A DNA stretch of 64,000 bases from Klebsiella africana (GCF_020526085.1 NZ_CP084875.1:1-64000); one strand, 5' to 3'. Counted from the first letter of the stretch, positions 1 to 9,271 are shown. Program-made: numbers and translations. The notes: generated by a model from the letters alone, not told the origin.

Positions 1-1089
1 ATGACTGTGAACAAGAAAACGGAAAAAATTAACAATGAAATCAAAGAACAAGCCGCATTCTCATTCAATGTCGTAGGGGGTACGGGTAAAGTTACTAACT
101 TTACCCCTGGTAACAATGGTACCGTTCAACCTGTTGCTTTGTTGAGGCTTGGGGTATTTGTCCCGGCCCCTCCGGGCGTAGCAAAGAAAAACCTCCCAGA
201 GGGTTTGGTTACGATGGATGTGTCACGCGATTTACAGCATATGCAGATCGCATCCAGTGAAGGCTACAAAGAAATATCGCTATCCAGCCCTCGTCTTGAT
301 ATGGGGACAGATTTCCGTGTATGGCTTGGTATAGTCCGTTCTTTACATGACCATGGCCATTACTCAGGAAGGATTAAGCTTCCTTTTAGCACCTTCCTTA
401 AAAATTGTGGGTTTGACCCCTCGAGGTCGAATAAGCCCATGAAACAACGTATCGATGCTTCGATGATTAAACTGAAAATGGTCACTTTTCAGTTCCGCAA
501 TGAAGATTCAACCCTCACGACCGGCCTCATTAACTGGGCACGGTACAACATAAAAACCAATGAGATTGAGATAGAGGGAGATCCCCGGATTCAGGAGCTC
601 TATCAGATTGACTATAAGGTTTATCTTCGCCTTAAGGCTCTTGATAACCTGCAAAGGAAAGAGTCCGCCCAGGCCTTGTATACCTACCTCGCCAGCCTAC
701 CTAAAGACCCCGCACCAATCTCAATGAAACGCTTTCGCGACCGTTTACGGCTAACGTCCCCAGTAGCCTCTCAGAACATGATCATTCGCCGTTCGTTGAA
801 GGAACTTGAGCAAATCGGTTACTTGCAATACAGAGAAGAGAAGATTGGTCGGTCAATAAAGTTCCACATACTTAAACGAAGTCCCTCGCTGGATGCCAAA
901 AAGACCATCCTGGTCCCGGCTGCACATAACCCAGCTGATGACGATGCACTGATACATAAACTTAAAATGCTGAAGGCTGCAGGTTACTCAGAAACTGAGA
1001 TTGCTGGCGTTCTGGATGCCCTCGATAAGTTGCAGAGGGAAGGAAAACCGGAATCCGAAGTCGAAGATGCCGATTTTGAGGAGCTTTAA
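1..1089 (+). CDS. repA: Plasmid replication initiator protein (iteron-binding Rep, IncHI1B-like)
   Basis: 362-residue initiator expected to bind the iterons just downstream and open the origin. The central part (about residues 95-290) reads like the paired winged-helix domains of Rep_3/RepB-type initiators, with basic helices such as SMKRFRDRLRL near residue 240 and a leucine-rich, charged C-terminus. The ATG is at the first base of the window, so upstream control is not visible. The link to IncHI1B (pNDM-MAR type) is an inference from the rest of the plasmid; the function as initiator is supported by length, fold and the four repeats that follow. Confidence 0.85.
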   Translation: MTVNKKTEKINNEIKEQAAFSFNVVGGTGKVTNFTPGNNGTVQPVALLRLGVFVPAPPGVAKKNLPEGLVTMDVSRDLQHMQIASSEGYKEISLSSPRLDMGTDFRVWLGIVRSLHDHGHYSGRIKLPFSTFLKNCGFDPSRSNKPMKQRIDASMIKLKMVTFQFRNEDSTLTTGLINWARYNIKTNEIEIEGDPRIQELYQIDYKVYLRLKALDNLQRKESAQALYTYLASLPKDPAPISMKRFRDRLRLTSPVASQNMIIRRSLKELEQIGYLQYREEKIGRSIKFHILKRSPSLDAKKTILVPAAHNPADDDALIHKLKMLKAAGYSETEIAGVLDALDKLQREGKPESEVEDADFEEL

Positions 1090-2631
1090 GGTAGCAGCAT
1101 TCAGGAAATCAGGCGTACAAAAGAGGGGGATGACTCTCTGGAAGAATAGTCCCCTTATCGAAAAGTAACTTTTATCGCTGTTGCTGCACTTTTAACTACA
1201 CGTCCATTGTTGCCTCTCTACACGAAAACACAGTAACTATCTGATACTACAGCAAATAAACTTCATTCAAGACAAGTTCAATCAGAAACATTAACGGTCG
1301 TATGTTGTCATTCGTATCCGACCTCTCAAGCTCAAAACATTAACCGTCGTACGTTCCTATGGACGTGCAAAGCCCGCAGATTGTCACTTTAATCTGAAAG
1401 AATTAACGGTTGTACGTTCACAGTATCAGGGTAACCCCAGAAAGATAGTGGCGTTTTACACTATAAAACAATTACTTAAGAGCTATTCAAGTAGGTTGGC
1501 ATGGTTAGATAGCTGTTGTGCTCATCCTTTGAAAAGTGAAAAGATTAACCGTCGTACGTATCACCATGCATTTTTACAGGGATGCGAACTTACCGTTAGT
1601 TGCGATGTTTGTTACCTCGTAAGCCATCGAGTGAGCCCAGTTCAACGGGGCCTTATGTTGCATGCTAAGTGTCGATTATCGTAAAGCTACTCTCCGGTTT
1701 TACTTTCTGGTCACAACGCAACTTTGAGAAAGTTACTTTTATGCCGGAAGTGTTCTATGCGTTGTGCGGTTCTGGTTCCAGGACAACGCTTGTATGCTCG
1801 TTCGTTCTAAGAGATCGCTTTGCCCAGGTAAATAACCAGGACGGAAAGTTACTTTTGTCGATAAACCCTGTTCGGAATTGGTTTCGCCAGGTGTAAGCAA
1901 GAGCCTATAGATGAAGAGAGGGACAGAGTGGAACGAAGGCAATTTTCTTTGTGCATCCGTTCGTACATCTGGCCTACTCTGACCTCCAGCACTGACGCAA
2001 GGTTTATCGCAATCAAAAGTAACTTTGTTAAACAACCTCACCAGATTTGCTCCGGTAATCCGTTGCTAATCACAGGCAGGACAATTTTACAGAGTCAGCG
2101 AATCATTTTTCGTAACTAAGGAACGTTTTTTGGGGATGTAAACAAAAAAATGTCATTACATATCAATGCTGTATAAATAAACAGTGTGACAACATAACTG
2201 CGGCTGTTTTTTGACCGATGGGAGGGGTGGGGGGGACGAGGAAAAGAGGGCAGCGTCTAAGGCATAGTTATGGTTTTGACCGTATGTCTCTAATGAGTCG
2301 CATAAAGTTTAAAAAGAGATGAGAAGACTACATCATAAATATGAAGCATATTCCTCTTAGAGATATCTGTGTTGTGGGGGGATGAGCTGTTGTTTATGAC
2401 CATGCTGTACTCCCGTAAAAGTCACTTTTCCGCTTTTCTCACTGTTGTCGGTACACTAGTCATTTTTATACTTGCACCGGCACCCTACACATTTGTGCTG
2501 GTGGGCCATATCGAGACCAGAACAACATGATCAATCACTCACGCCTCAGTCACCCTCTGTAGCTCTTTCCGTAATTATTGGATGTTTATGATATATATAA
2601 TGTTTTTTGGACGGAATTCTTAAATAGGGGC
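1090..2631. other. Putative origin of replication region without convincing genes
   Basis: About 1.5 kb between the initiator and the next gene. It holds the iteron-like repeats and four copies of the dispersed AAAGT(A/T)ACTTT motif (1161, 1729, 1845, 2015), plus a GTCAC variant at 2417. A poly-G stretch (GGAGGGGTGGGGGGG) begins near 2220. Open frames here are short, overlap on both strands and lack ribosome binding sites, so I call none of them. The position next to rep and the repeats make this the likely oriV. Confidence 0.6.
1286..1562 (+). repeat. Iterons of the replication origin
   Basis: Four direct copies of TTAAC(C/G)GT(C/T)GTA(C/T)GTT-like sequence start at 1291, 1340, 1403 and 1545. 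The last is less complete at its 3' end and a more degenerate copy lies near 1590. Spacing is irregular (49, 63 and 142 bp), unlike the tightly phased iterons of many Rep_3 plasmids. They lie directly downstream of the initiator gene, as expected for its binding sites. Confidence 0.75.
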
Positions 2632-2658
2632 TTTACACAACGTTTCAATCTGTATAAT
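2632..2658 (+). promoter_or_regulatory. Sigma70-type promoter, GGGG-family
   Basis: TTTACA (2632-2637) preceded by AATAGGGGC, and TATAAT (2653-2658) with a 15-bp spacer. The GGGG next to the -35 box is shared with the other promoters of this plasmid. It would drive the small zinc-ribbon gene at 2701. Confidence 0.55.
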
Positions 2659-2700
2659 TGTTCCTGCCAGACACGAATACATTAGGGGTTTTAACTGCAT

Positions 2701-2991
2701 ATGGGTGAACGTGGAAGTTGCCGAAGAAATCGAAGCCTACGCTGCTTGCCCTGCTATGAAAAAAACTGGCACCGTTTAAGGGCGGGTCTGGATCATAACG
2801 GATGGGGAGATGTATCAGTACTCGCAACTAAAGGTACAGGTTATATGTGTAAATGCAGGCAGTGCGGGCACGAATACATATCCTATTCCCTGGCTGCACG
2901 CCGCCAGTTTCAGTACCAGATAAACAGAAAATTCGCCGTATCCAGCATGCAGGAAAATAAATTTTATTCAAAAGACAATTTATCGTCTTAA
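2701..2991 (+). CDS. Small putative zinc-ribbon protein
   Basis: 96 residues. Two CxxC pairs, CLPC near residue 15 and CRQC near residue 57 (followed by GHEY), could bind one zinc ion. It lies 43 bp downstream of a good -10 box. No ribosome binding site is obvious, and a second frame over the first 75 bp (GTG at 2704) also encodes a cysteine-containing segment, so a frameshift near 2775 is possible. Function unknown. Confidence 0.45.
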   Translation: MGERGSCRRNRSLRCLPCYEKNWHRLRAGLDHNGWGDVSVLATKGTGYMCKCRQCGHEYISYSLAARRQFQYQINRKFAVSSMQENKFYSKDNLSS

Positions 2992-3124
2992 GCCAGAATC
3001 TCCACTGCATATCAGGATACACTTCAAGTATATGGTGGTTATGTATGGAAGAGTGAATTATGTTTCGGACAAGCAGAAGATATCTGGTTAGAAAGATAAT
3101 CAAAAATTAAGGCAGGTCAGAGTA

Positions 3125-3655
3125 ATGAAATCCTCTATTCCACCGATTCTGTATGGAAGAAATATATCCGATATTTCGGAGAAGCATTTTGCCCCCTGGT
3201 TCTGTCATGACGATCAATACCCTGCTTTGGTGCTGGCTTCAACGAAGATAGTTCCGGAGTCACCTTCCCAGGACTGGTTCCTTGGCGAAGAACAATGCGG
3301 AGGCCACAGTTGTAACCAGTTCCCGGCAGCGGTTTTACCATTGCAGATCATGCCTCAAAAACATGGGGTGCTGGAGAGCATTGCAGATGAGGCATTTGAG
3401 CCACGCTCGCTCGATTATTTTAACTGCGCGGGCGACGAGGAACAGAAGCGGGTACGGCTGAATTATCAGTCATACGTTATTTCTCTCGGGTTAACCTGCT
3501 CGGATGAAAATGCTCTCCTGTTGACACAGGCGCTATACCCCCTGGATGCGACTGACGCCAATCTCAGGGCCTTAACCACAGAACAGACCGATCTCAGAAG
3601 CCTTAATGTCACCACTGGGCTGGTCCTTTTTGTAGTGGGGGTGAACTGCGACTAG
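3125..3655 (+). CDS. Hypothetical protein
   Basis: 176 residues, no recognised domain. The N-terminal half has scattered Cys/His (WFCHDDQ, CGGHSC near residues 58-63); the C-terminal part looks globular and ends in a hydrophobic strand. A weak GGTCAGAG sits ahead of the ATG. A minus-strand frame overlaps the first 200 bp but is less plausible. The gene precedes a group of small membrane-protein genes. Existence is likely but not certain. Confidence 0.45.
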   Translation: MKSSIPPILYGRNISDISEKHFAPWFCHDDQYPALVLASTKIVPESPSQDWFLGEEQCGGHSCNQFPAAVLPLQIMPQKHGVLESIADEAFEPRSLDYFNCAGDEEQKRVRLNYQSYVISLGLTCSDENALLLTQALYPLDATDANLRALTTEQTDLRSLNVTTGLVLFVVGVNCD

Positions 3656-3732
3656 GAGAGAGAAGTAAAGGATAGTGTCATTACTATGCCACAGGCACAA
3701 ATTAACCAATAAAAGTCACTTTTGAGGTAGAA

Positions 3733-3939
3733 ATGAAAAACATTAAACGGGAAGCATTACTGGTACCCATCATCGGGCTGTTGATCCTCTCCTACCACAT
3801 GGGCTATTTCCTTTCGGACTGGCCTTTCTGGCAGGTATACGCCATCCTGGCGCTGGCCTACTTTGCTGGTCGTTTTGGACTGAAAAAAAGGGCGTCTTCT
3901 AAAGACGAACCTCAGGAAGGCAAGACTACCGGTCAGTAA
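3733..3939 (+). CDS. Small membrane protein, LSDWP family (copy 1)
   Basis: 68 residues with two closely spaced hydrophobic segments (about 9-27 and 32-48) and a charged C-terminal tail. The motif YHMGYFLSDWPFW is shared with the gene at 4543 (YHGGYWLSDWPWL), so the two are paralogues. The ATG follows TTGAGGTAGAA. A variant of the dispersed motif, AAAAGTCACTTTT (3711-3723), ends 9 bp before the start codon, so binding there would cover the ribosome-binding region. Function unknown. Confidence 0.7.
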   Translation: MKNIKREALLVPIIGLLILSYHMGYFLSDWPFWQVYAILALAYFAGRFGLKKRASSKDEPQEGKTTGQ

Positions 3940-4021
3940 AGCATTACGTGTACTGGCCTGTTCCACTCTCTACATACAGGCCACTCAGTCAATTTACGGA
4001 AAACCATAAAAGGAAAACACC

Positions 4022-4501
4022 ATGAGTAACATGACCGTGTCGTTTTACAGCAAAAAGCATCATGACACCGTAGCAAGCGCTATTAAGGCCCGTGCAACAT
4101 CATCAATTGAGCTGCTCTGTTCTCCTACGCTGAATCAGCTTCTGGATCTGACAAATTCAATCTGCCAGTGCGCAGGTATTGAAAATCAGGTTGGCATTTT
4201 TGTTGCCGACTCAGACACTGACGAATCCGCTCCCGGTGAACAGGTATCTAATAACCATGCTGTCTGGCTATATAACCAGAAACGGCATAATGCTGCCCGT
4301 GATGCGATAGTGAAGAAAGACATTACGGAAGTGAAGATTGATGAGCCGCTGACGCTTAATGAGCTTATGGCGATCATCGATGTGGTCAGCCGTTGTGCAG
4401 GTATTGATGATGACGTAGTCGGTATTGCCGAGCCGATGATGACGGTTATTGATACTGGACATTCCGGGCAATCTACAGCTCAGGAATTGATGCTGCATTA
4501 A
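4022..4501 (+). CDS. Hypothetical protein made of two repeated domains
   Basis: 159 residues formed by an internal duplication. Residues about 8-60 (FYSKKHHDTVASAI ... LNQLLDL ... CAGIENQVGI) match about 83-138 (LYNQKRHNAARDAI ... LNELMAI ... CAGIDDDVVGI). Each repeat ends in a conserved CAGI(E/D) element. Soluble, acidic, no known domain. RBS AAAGGAAAA precedes the ATG. It sits between the two LSDWP membrane proteins, which suggests one transcription unit. Function unknown. Confidence 0.75.
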   Translation: MSNMTVSFYSKKHHDTVASAIKARATSSIELLCSPTLNQLLDLTNSICQCAGIENQVGIFVADSDTDESAPGEQVSNNHAVWLYNQKRHNAARDAIVKKDITEVKIDEPLTLNELMAIIDVVSRCAGIDDDVVGIAEPMMTVIDTGHSGQSTAQELMLH

Positions 4502-4542
4502 TAAAACTCACTCGCAAAAGTAACTTTTGCAAGGAGGTGTTT

Positions 4543-4926
4543 ATGCTGTTTCGGAAACTGGTGTTGTTGGGAGGGGCCTGTACCTTACTTTTGGCCTATC
4601 ACGGTGGTTATTGGCTTAGCGACTGGCCGTGGTTGTTTTATTATGCGTTGATCTCATGGTGGTTTGCATTTAGCTGGTATATTTTCATTACCCCTAAAGC
4701 AGCTTCTGTTCCGGGAAAGAATAAGAAAAAGGAAAAATCATTGCCTATCGTTAGTCAATCTCCGACTCACCGGTATAAACAGACTGATAGTGATGATTCT
4801 TCACTGATTTTACACAGCATTTATTACTCATCAATAAGCAACGTTCAGTCGGATAGTATCGTTAATAATGGAGCAGATTGTAGTTATTCGGACTCGACAG
4901 ATTCAGGTTGCAGTGGGGGTGATTAA
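4543..4926 (+). CDS. Small membrane protein, LSDWP family (copy 2)
   Basis: 128 residues. Two hydrophobic segments (about 6-20 and 28-47) carry the same HxGYxLSDWP signature as the gene at 3733, followed by a basic linker (KNKKKEKS) and a Ser/Asp-rich tail. The ATG at 4543 is chosen because a strong AAGGAGGT (4531-4538) lies 4 bp upstream; a GTG at 4537 is inside the Shine-Dalgarno. A perfect AAAAGTAACTTTT (4516-4528) lies immediately before the ribosome binding site. Confidence 0.7.
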   Translation: MLFRKLVLLGGACTLLLAYHGGYWLSDWPWLFYYALISWWFAFSWYIFITPKAASVPGKNKKKEKSLPIVSQSPTHRYKQTDSDDSSLILHSIYYSSISNVQSDSIVNNGADCSYSDSTDSGCSGGD

Positions 4927-4979
4927 AAGTCATGGATAAATAATTACTATTTTTACAAAAAAGTTGATGAGGAGGAGAT

Positions 4980-5561
4980 ATGGTACACACAGGAATAACC
5001 GATCACGCCAGACTCAGACTTATGCAGCGATCTAGACTTCCTCTGCATGTGCTCACTGATATGATCGACAAAAGGGAATATGTTGATTTGGGTTCGAAAC
5101 CCGGGATATTAAAAGAACACATTCTGATTTACAGTCGACTGGATGAGAGGTGGTACGTTCTAATCAGGGACATAATATCAGGATGTATCGTTACGGTGTT
5201 ACCAGAAAACTTCCATGATTCTTCATTTATAAAAATTAAAGAATCAGATAAGAAATCTGCTTATGATTTAGCAAATAAAGTCAGTGCTCCTGGTTCTGAA
5301 TTTATTAGTATAAATCTATGTTATAATGATTTCGATGGTTATCGACATTCAAAGAAGATTTATTCGATACCACTTTCACAAATTGATGTATCGCAAGATA
5401 CTTTTTTAAAGTCCAAATTTATCAAATTGCTTAAAAGACAGATTAGGGAAAACATTGCACGAGGGCTTTCATTTGATGAACAGATGATTGAACCTGGTTA
5501 TACACCGCTCTTCCTGAACGTAAAGTTCAGCCCGGATACGTACAAAATACTCTATTTTTGA
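4980..5561 (+). CDS. DUF4258-like N-terminal domain protein
   Basis: 193 residues. The first 75 residues (ITDHARLRLMQR, then a helix, then LIYSRLDERWYVLIRD and CIVTVLP) resemble DUF4258/BrnT-like folds, in which a helix with an H-A-R-x-R-x-x-QR signature is followed by beta strands. That fold occurs in some RNase toxins, but toxin activity here is only a possibility. The C-terminal 110 residues are unrecognised. Strong RBS GAGGAGGAGA precedes the ATG. It appears to form an operon with the next two genes. Confidence 0.6.
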   Translation: MVHTGITDHARLRLMQRSRLPLHVLTDMIDKREYVDLGSKPGILKEHILIYSRLDERWYVLIRDIISGCIVTVLPENFHDSSFIKIKESDKKSAYDLANKVSAPGSEFISINLCYNDFDGYRHSKKIYSIPLSQIDVSQDTFLKSKFIKLLKRQIRENIARGLSFDEQMIEPGYTPLFLNVKFSPDTYKILYF

Positions 5562-5577
5562 ATGCAGGAGCATCTGA

Positions 5578-5871
5578 ATGTCTGACAGAACGGTTTTTTT
5601 GAATTTCCTATCGCAAGATACGACCCCCTTTATTACTGAGGTTGAAATGCTTATTGGTGGAGTTCCACGAATCATGTATCCAGATGGCACGGAACAGTTT
5701 GCGGATGATGAAACCGATACACTCCTGATTTACTCCCCTCGACTGACCGAAATTGAACTTGAAGCTTTTTGCGAATTGAATATTGAGCATTACCGGACTT
5801 TTCACGATGCCAATGTAAAGCAACTGATCAGGGGAGACCGCGTACCATTAACACCATTCTGGGCAGAATAA
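5578..5871 (+). CDS. Hypothetical protein
   Basis: 97 residues, acidic, no recognised domain. RBS CAGGAGCAT precedes the ATG, 16 bp after the DUF4258-like gene. DETDTLLIYSPRLTEIELEAF suggests a small alpha/beta protein. Probably co-transcribed with its neighbours; function unknown. Confidence 0.6.
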   Translation: MSDRTVFLNFLSQDTTPFITEVEMLIGGVPRIMYPDGTEQFADDETDTLLIYSPRLTEIELEAFCELNIEHYRTFHDANVKQLIRGDRVPLTPFWAE

Positions 5872-5908
5872 ACTTAGCTGCTGGGACTACAGCTTTTTTG
5901 GGGGGATC

Positions 5909-6490
5909 ATGTATCTGCATCTTGTTCCAACGCTATACCACACCATTTCAAATAAATGCCGACTTGAATCAGTGACGATCCCGGAACTGGAGTTTGAGAT
6001 TAAAGGTGATGCCCTTTCATGCGGAAGACCGTTTCCTAATAAACGGCTTACTGTGGGTATGCAAAAAAATCGTAAAGCCATGGTTGGCTTACTTCTTGAG
6101 TATGAAAAGAAAGTAAGTCATTTTACAACGCAATATAAATGGTACATAGGAGACATTGGTTTTGTTCAGCACAATATTAAAACTATAGTGATGGATTCTG
6201 AATTTGACCTTATTTCACAATATATAGGCTTGAATATTGGTCTTGATGAATTTAAACCAAGGCTCCATCCTTCTTATCACAAAGTCGCTCCGGTTAAAAT
6301 ACAACCGATGATGGAATCATATCGAACCGGCGAAGCGGTTAATACTTTGCAGCATGATGTATGGGAGAATAATGTTTTATTGTCCAGAACGGAAACATTG
6401 CTCTTGAATACTTTGGAGTCTGACAGGCTTTCCAGATACAGTATTTTAACCGACAGGCTTCCCCAGCCAGACTCTGCAATTTGCATTTGA
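5909..6490 (+). CDS. Hypothetical protein
   Basis: 193 residues, no recognised domain or membrane segment. RBS GGGGGGATC precedes the ATG. It is the last gene before a hairpin terminator (6505-6532), so it probably closes the transcription unit that begins near 3.7 kb. Composition resembles the neighbouring small plasmid genes. Confidence 0.6.
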   Translation: MYLHLVPTLYHTISNKCRLESVTIPELEFEIKGDALSCGRPFPNKRLTVGMQKNRKAMVGLLLEYEKKVSHFTTQYKWYIGDIGFVQHNIKTIVMDSEFDLISQYIGLNIGLDEFKPRLHPSYHKVAPVKIQPMMESYRTGEAVNTLQHDVWENNVLLSRTETLLLNTLESDRLSRYSILTDRLPQPDSAICI

Positions 6491-6504
6491 AAATTCTAAA
6501 TGCA

Positions 6505-6532
6505 GCTCCGGTTTAGTTCCGGGGCTTTTTTT
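6505..6532 (+). terminator. Rho-independent terminator
   Basis: GCTCCGG ... CCGGGGC stem (6505-6511 and 6519-6525, one G-U pair) followed by seven T residues. It lies 15 bp after the stop codon at 6490. Confidence 0.75.
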
Positions 6533-6759
6533 CAACAAGACATTCTTAACTATTCTTGCAAGTTCTGTTATAGGAATCCTGAAATACAATCAGAAAATGT
6601 ATGGTGCATGTAATTTACGTTTTTACGGTTTGTTTCAGTCTAATATCCTTCATAATTACTAAATGATTTTGGCTTAAGTTTCAGTCTTTTTTAATACCCT
6701 TTGTAAACACTGGAGCATTATGAATTATAGTCTTTCGATCCAGAATGTCAGGCCCTGAG

Positions 6760-6824
6760 AAAGTTACTTTTTTTGGGGGAATTTAAAAGATGGGGGTTGA
6801 TGAAGAGGTAAAAAAAGGTATCCT
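6760..6824 (+). promoter_or_regulatory. Operator motif plus family promoter
   Basis: AAAGTTACTTTT (6760-6771) is followed 25 bp later by GGGGG-TTGATG (-35 at 6797-6802), a 16-bp spacer and TATCCT (6819-6824) with GG after it. The same layout occurs at 11627, 14749 and 20173. It drives the DUF4942 gene. The rest of 6533-6877 holds nothing else that I can identify. Confidence 0.7.
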
Positions 6825-6877
6825 GGTTTCAACGAAGAAAGATTTTTCGTCCTAACCTTTTCTTTCAGGGAGTTTCT

Positions 6878-7747
6878 ATGTCCATCGAAAATACATTGAT
6901 TGATGAATTAAACACATCAGAGAACACAGGAGATATTATTCCTTCTGTACCTATTGATTTAATCATTGCTCAACGTACTGCTGGCATTGCGGCGTTTATG
7001 GAAGGTTTAGAGAAACTCAGAGAAGCAGAATTGTTGTTCGCAGCTGCTGCTGAAAAGGATTGGTTCTCAGGGCTGGATGAGATTGTGGCGTCAGGTAGGC
7101 GTTGCCGCAAAGAAAATGAAATAGAGGCTTTACGCCGCAGGGTGGCTCGTTGTGTTGATAGCAGTATCTGGACGCGCCTGATGACCCAGACAGGGATGTT
7201 TACGTTTATGAGTAGTGAGCAACATGATAAATGGACTGACCAGGTATACAGTGAAGAATGCCCTGAAGTTACTCTGGACAATGTCATCAGTACGTTTCAG
7301 CATCTTCATGCCTCAAAGAACGAAACATTTGTAACTGGTATTATTGACGTTTTCCGTAAGCTGTCCTGGGACTACAAAACAAATAATCCTTGCCGTCTGG
7401 GCAAGAAAATTATACTCGAAGGTGTTTTATCCATAAATGTCTCGCGAAATCGATACGCTTCGGTCAGGACTAATGCGCAGAACTGGATTAATGATCTCGC
7501 CCGTGCTTTCTGCCTTATCGACAAGAAAAACGTTCCAGATTCACGGATAGCGGAAGGGAGCCAGTACAGGGATTTTATCAACTTAAACAGTTATACGTTA
7601 AACGGTGTGTTTACCTGTGAGTGGTTCACTATTAAATCTTTCTGGAAAGGGTCCGCTCATGTGACGTTCACACGTCCAGACCTCGTTGACAAAATTAATG
7701 AGATTGTGGCCAGTAGATACCCTGATGCTTTACCATCCAGAGTATGA
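6878..7747 (+). CDS. DUF4942 domain-containing protein
   Basis: 289 residues. The C-terminal half (about 190-285) ends in FWKGSAHVTFTRPDLVDKIN, the signature end of DUF4942 proteins (hydrophobic strand, then R-x-DLV-x-K-x-N). The middle segment FTFMSSEQHDKW is also typical. Such proteins occur on plasmids, prophages and defence-type islands, and in some homologues the domain is linked to a DNA methylase; no methylase motif is seen here. It is the first gene after the promoter at 6797 and is followed by a DUF5983 gene, a common pairing. Confidence 0.7.
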   Translation: MSIENTLIDELNTSENTGDIIPSVPIDLIIAQRTAGIAAFMEGLEKLREAELLFAAAAEKDWFSGLDEIVASGRRCRKENEIEALRRRVARCVDSSIWTRLMTQTGMFTFMSSEQHDKWTDQVYSEECPEVTLDNVISTFQHLHASKNETFVTGIIDVFRKLSWDYKTNNPCRLGKKIILEGVLSINVSRNRYASVRTNAQNWINDLARAFCLIDKKNVPDSRIAEGSQYRDFINLNSYTLNGVFTCEWFTIKSFWKGSAHVTFTRPDLVDKINEIVASRYPDALPSRV

Positions 7748-7800
7748 CAATTAATTCTAACTTTATACCCGTGCACTACTATTTATAGAGGTAACATGAC

Positions 7801-8121
7801 ATGGCTATTGAAATTAAAGAACGCTATACCACTGCTGTTATCAGCACAGCTCACATTTCTAAAGATGATGCAGTGTTATTAACTGAAGCCAGCTATAATC
7901 CTCGTTCTGAAAGTGGTCGTAACTGGATTCATGCAAATGAATATGGTTACATTATTCGGATAACTTGTGATAATCAGGAATGGAAACAACATTTACGTGA
8001 TGATGGTATCTCCTGGCCTACAATCGAAAATATCGAAAAAGTACTTAACGCAGGGTTCGAATGTGTTCACTTTGATCGTGACGCGGATATTGTGGATGAA
8101 CTTATTGCGTGGGACTGGTAA
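7801..8121 (+). CDS. DUF5983-family small protein
   Basis: 106 residues. STAHISKDDAVLL near the start, YGYIIRI in the middle and CVHFDRDADIVDEL with a terminal DW are characteristic of the DUF5983 family, often found beside DUF4942 and anti-restriction-type genes. AGAGGTAAC precedes the ATG. Probably expressed with the upstream gene; biochemical role unknown. Confidence 0.65.
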   Translation: MAIEIKERYTTAVISTAHISKDDAVLLTEASYNPRSESGRNWIHANEYGYIIRITCDNQEWKQHLRDDGISWPTIENIEKVLNAGFECVHFDRDADIVDELIAWDW

Positions 8122-8201
8122 CAATTCTTTACCAGGACCTAACAACCTGTCGTGGCGGGGCCTATATATAAGACGTAAAGCAGAAAATCAAGGAGTCGCA
8201 A

Positions 8202-8516
8202 ATGGGCATAGAAAACGGAAATAGTTCGGTACAGCAAGATGTTCCTGCAACCGACAATGACGTTCGACATGAAGTGATTGTCACCGGCTGTGTGACAAAA
8301 TATGGCAGAGGGATTCATTTCTGTAATGATGAGCTCCTAAGTGGTGCTAATCATAATCTCTGGTTCCCGTTGAGCTCTGAGGAAGACTGGTTTTCTGGCA
8401 TTGAGCGCGTGCTGATGATGAATGGACTGGCGGAGAATGTCGTCAAACTTAGCCCTCTTAATGACGGGAAAGATTATCACGACTGGAAAGTGACGTATAA
8501 CCGCCGGAACGTCTGA
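8202..8516 (+). CDS. Hypothetical protein
   Basis: 104 residues. The segment LWFPLSSEEDWFSGIERVLMMNGL echoes EKDWFSGLDEI in the DUF4942 gene, hinting at a shared short element. AAGGAGTCGCAA gives a clear ribosome binding site. No known domain. Confidence 0.55.
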   Translation: MGIENGNSSVQQDVPATDNDVRHEVIVTGCVTKYGRGIHFCNDELLSGANHNLWFPLSSEEDWFSGIERVLMMNGLAENVVKLSPLNDGKDYHDWKVTYNRRNV

Positions 8517-8636
8517 CTACCTGGAAAGTAACTTTTTACCTTTTTATAACTGTGTGCGGGTTCAATAGCGCTATTAAGCTGGACGCATTTTTTTTGAAAT
8601 AACATTGTTAATATCATGAATGCCGAGGGAGTTTTA

Positions 8637-8888
8637 ATGTTTAACCAAACTGAAAAGTCTATTGCCCAGATTGCGGAATATATTCCCCGTGCCTGTCGTG
8701 ATATGAAGTTAAAAGAAGCCAAGGCACGGCTTGCAACAAAAATCGCACTTTATATTACTGATGGCAGTGATGCCGAGGTGCTTAATGCAACCTTCGCTCG
8801 TGCACTTAACAGCCACACCCGGGAGGCGTTCTTTTCTAACGTATCTGCATCTATTTATTATAAGGATCCATCATTACAATCAAAGTAA
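8637..8888 (+). CDS. Hypothetical protein
   Basis: 83 residues, mainly helical (IAQIAEYIPRACRDMKLKEAKARLATK). The ATG at 8637 is preferred over the in-frame ATG at 8616 because CGAGGGA (8624-8630) is correctly spaced for it. A copy of the dispersed motif (8525-8536) lies about 100 bp upstream. Function unknown. Confidence 0.5.
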   Translation: MFNQTEKSIAQIAEYIPRACRDMKLKEAKARLATKIALYITDGSDAEVLNATFARALNSHTREAFFSNVSASIYYKDPSLQSK

Positions 8889-8980
8889 ACATAATCACAT
8901 AATTAATGTCATGCTTTATTACATTGCTGCTAAGTGCTCCAGTGATTATGAATTAATGATAAATAGGGTGTTTAGAGGGG

Positions 8981-9008
8981 TTGACTGGAAGTTCTAAGTT
9001 GCTATCCT
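8981..9008 (+). promoter_or_regulatory. Family promoter (TTGACT-N16-TATCCT)
   Basis: GAGGGG-TTGACT (-35, 8981-8986), a 16-bp spacer and TATCCTGG (-10 at 9003-9008). It serves the small gene at 9053. No copy of the 13-bp motif lies within 100 bp upstream. Confidence 0.65.
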
Positions 9009-9052
9009 GGTGATTAATGAGAATAAAATTTACTGGTAACGGAGGCTAATAA

Positions 9053-9271
9053 ATGGCCACTCACATTCGTAATTTTGGCTGGAACCGGGTAAAGCTTTCG
9101 ACGCTCACATACGACCAGTTAGAACAACTAAAAAAGAAAGTTGAAGAAGAACACGCCTGTAATAATGGGATCTTCCTTTATGACAAGGCTGGGTTGAAAA
9201 AACTGGATGCTTTGAGCTGGGCTGTATATCACAAAATGAAAGCAGACAAAAAGTCCGGCCAGGTAAGTTAA
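9053..9271 (+). CDS. Hypothetical small protein
   Basis: 72 residues, basic, with helix LTYDQLEQLKKKVEEEHA. RBS CGGAGG lies just upstream of the ATG, and a family promoter ends 44 bp before it. Not recognised. Confidence 0.55.
   Translation: MATHIRNFGWNRVKLSTLTYDQLEQLKKKVEEEHACNNGIFLYDKAGLKKLDALSWAVYHKMKADKKSGQVS

Noticed and set aside
1448..2119. Overlapping short frames on both strands downstream of rep
   Set aside because: They cross the iterons and operator motifs, have no ribosome binding sites and contradict each other by strand.
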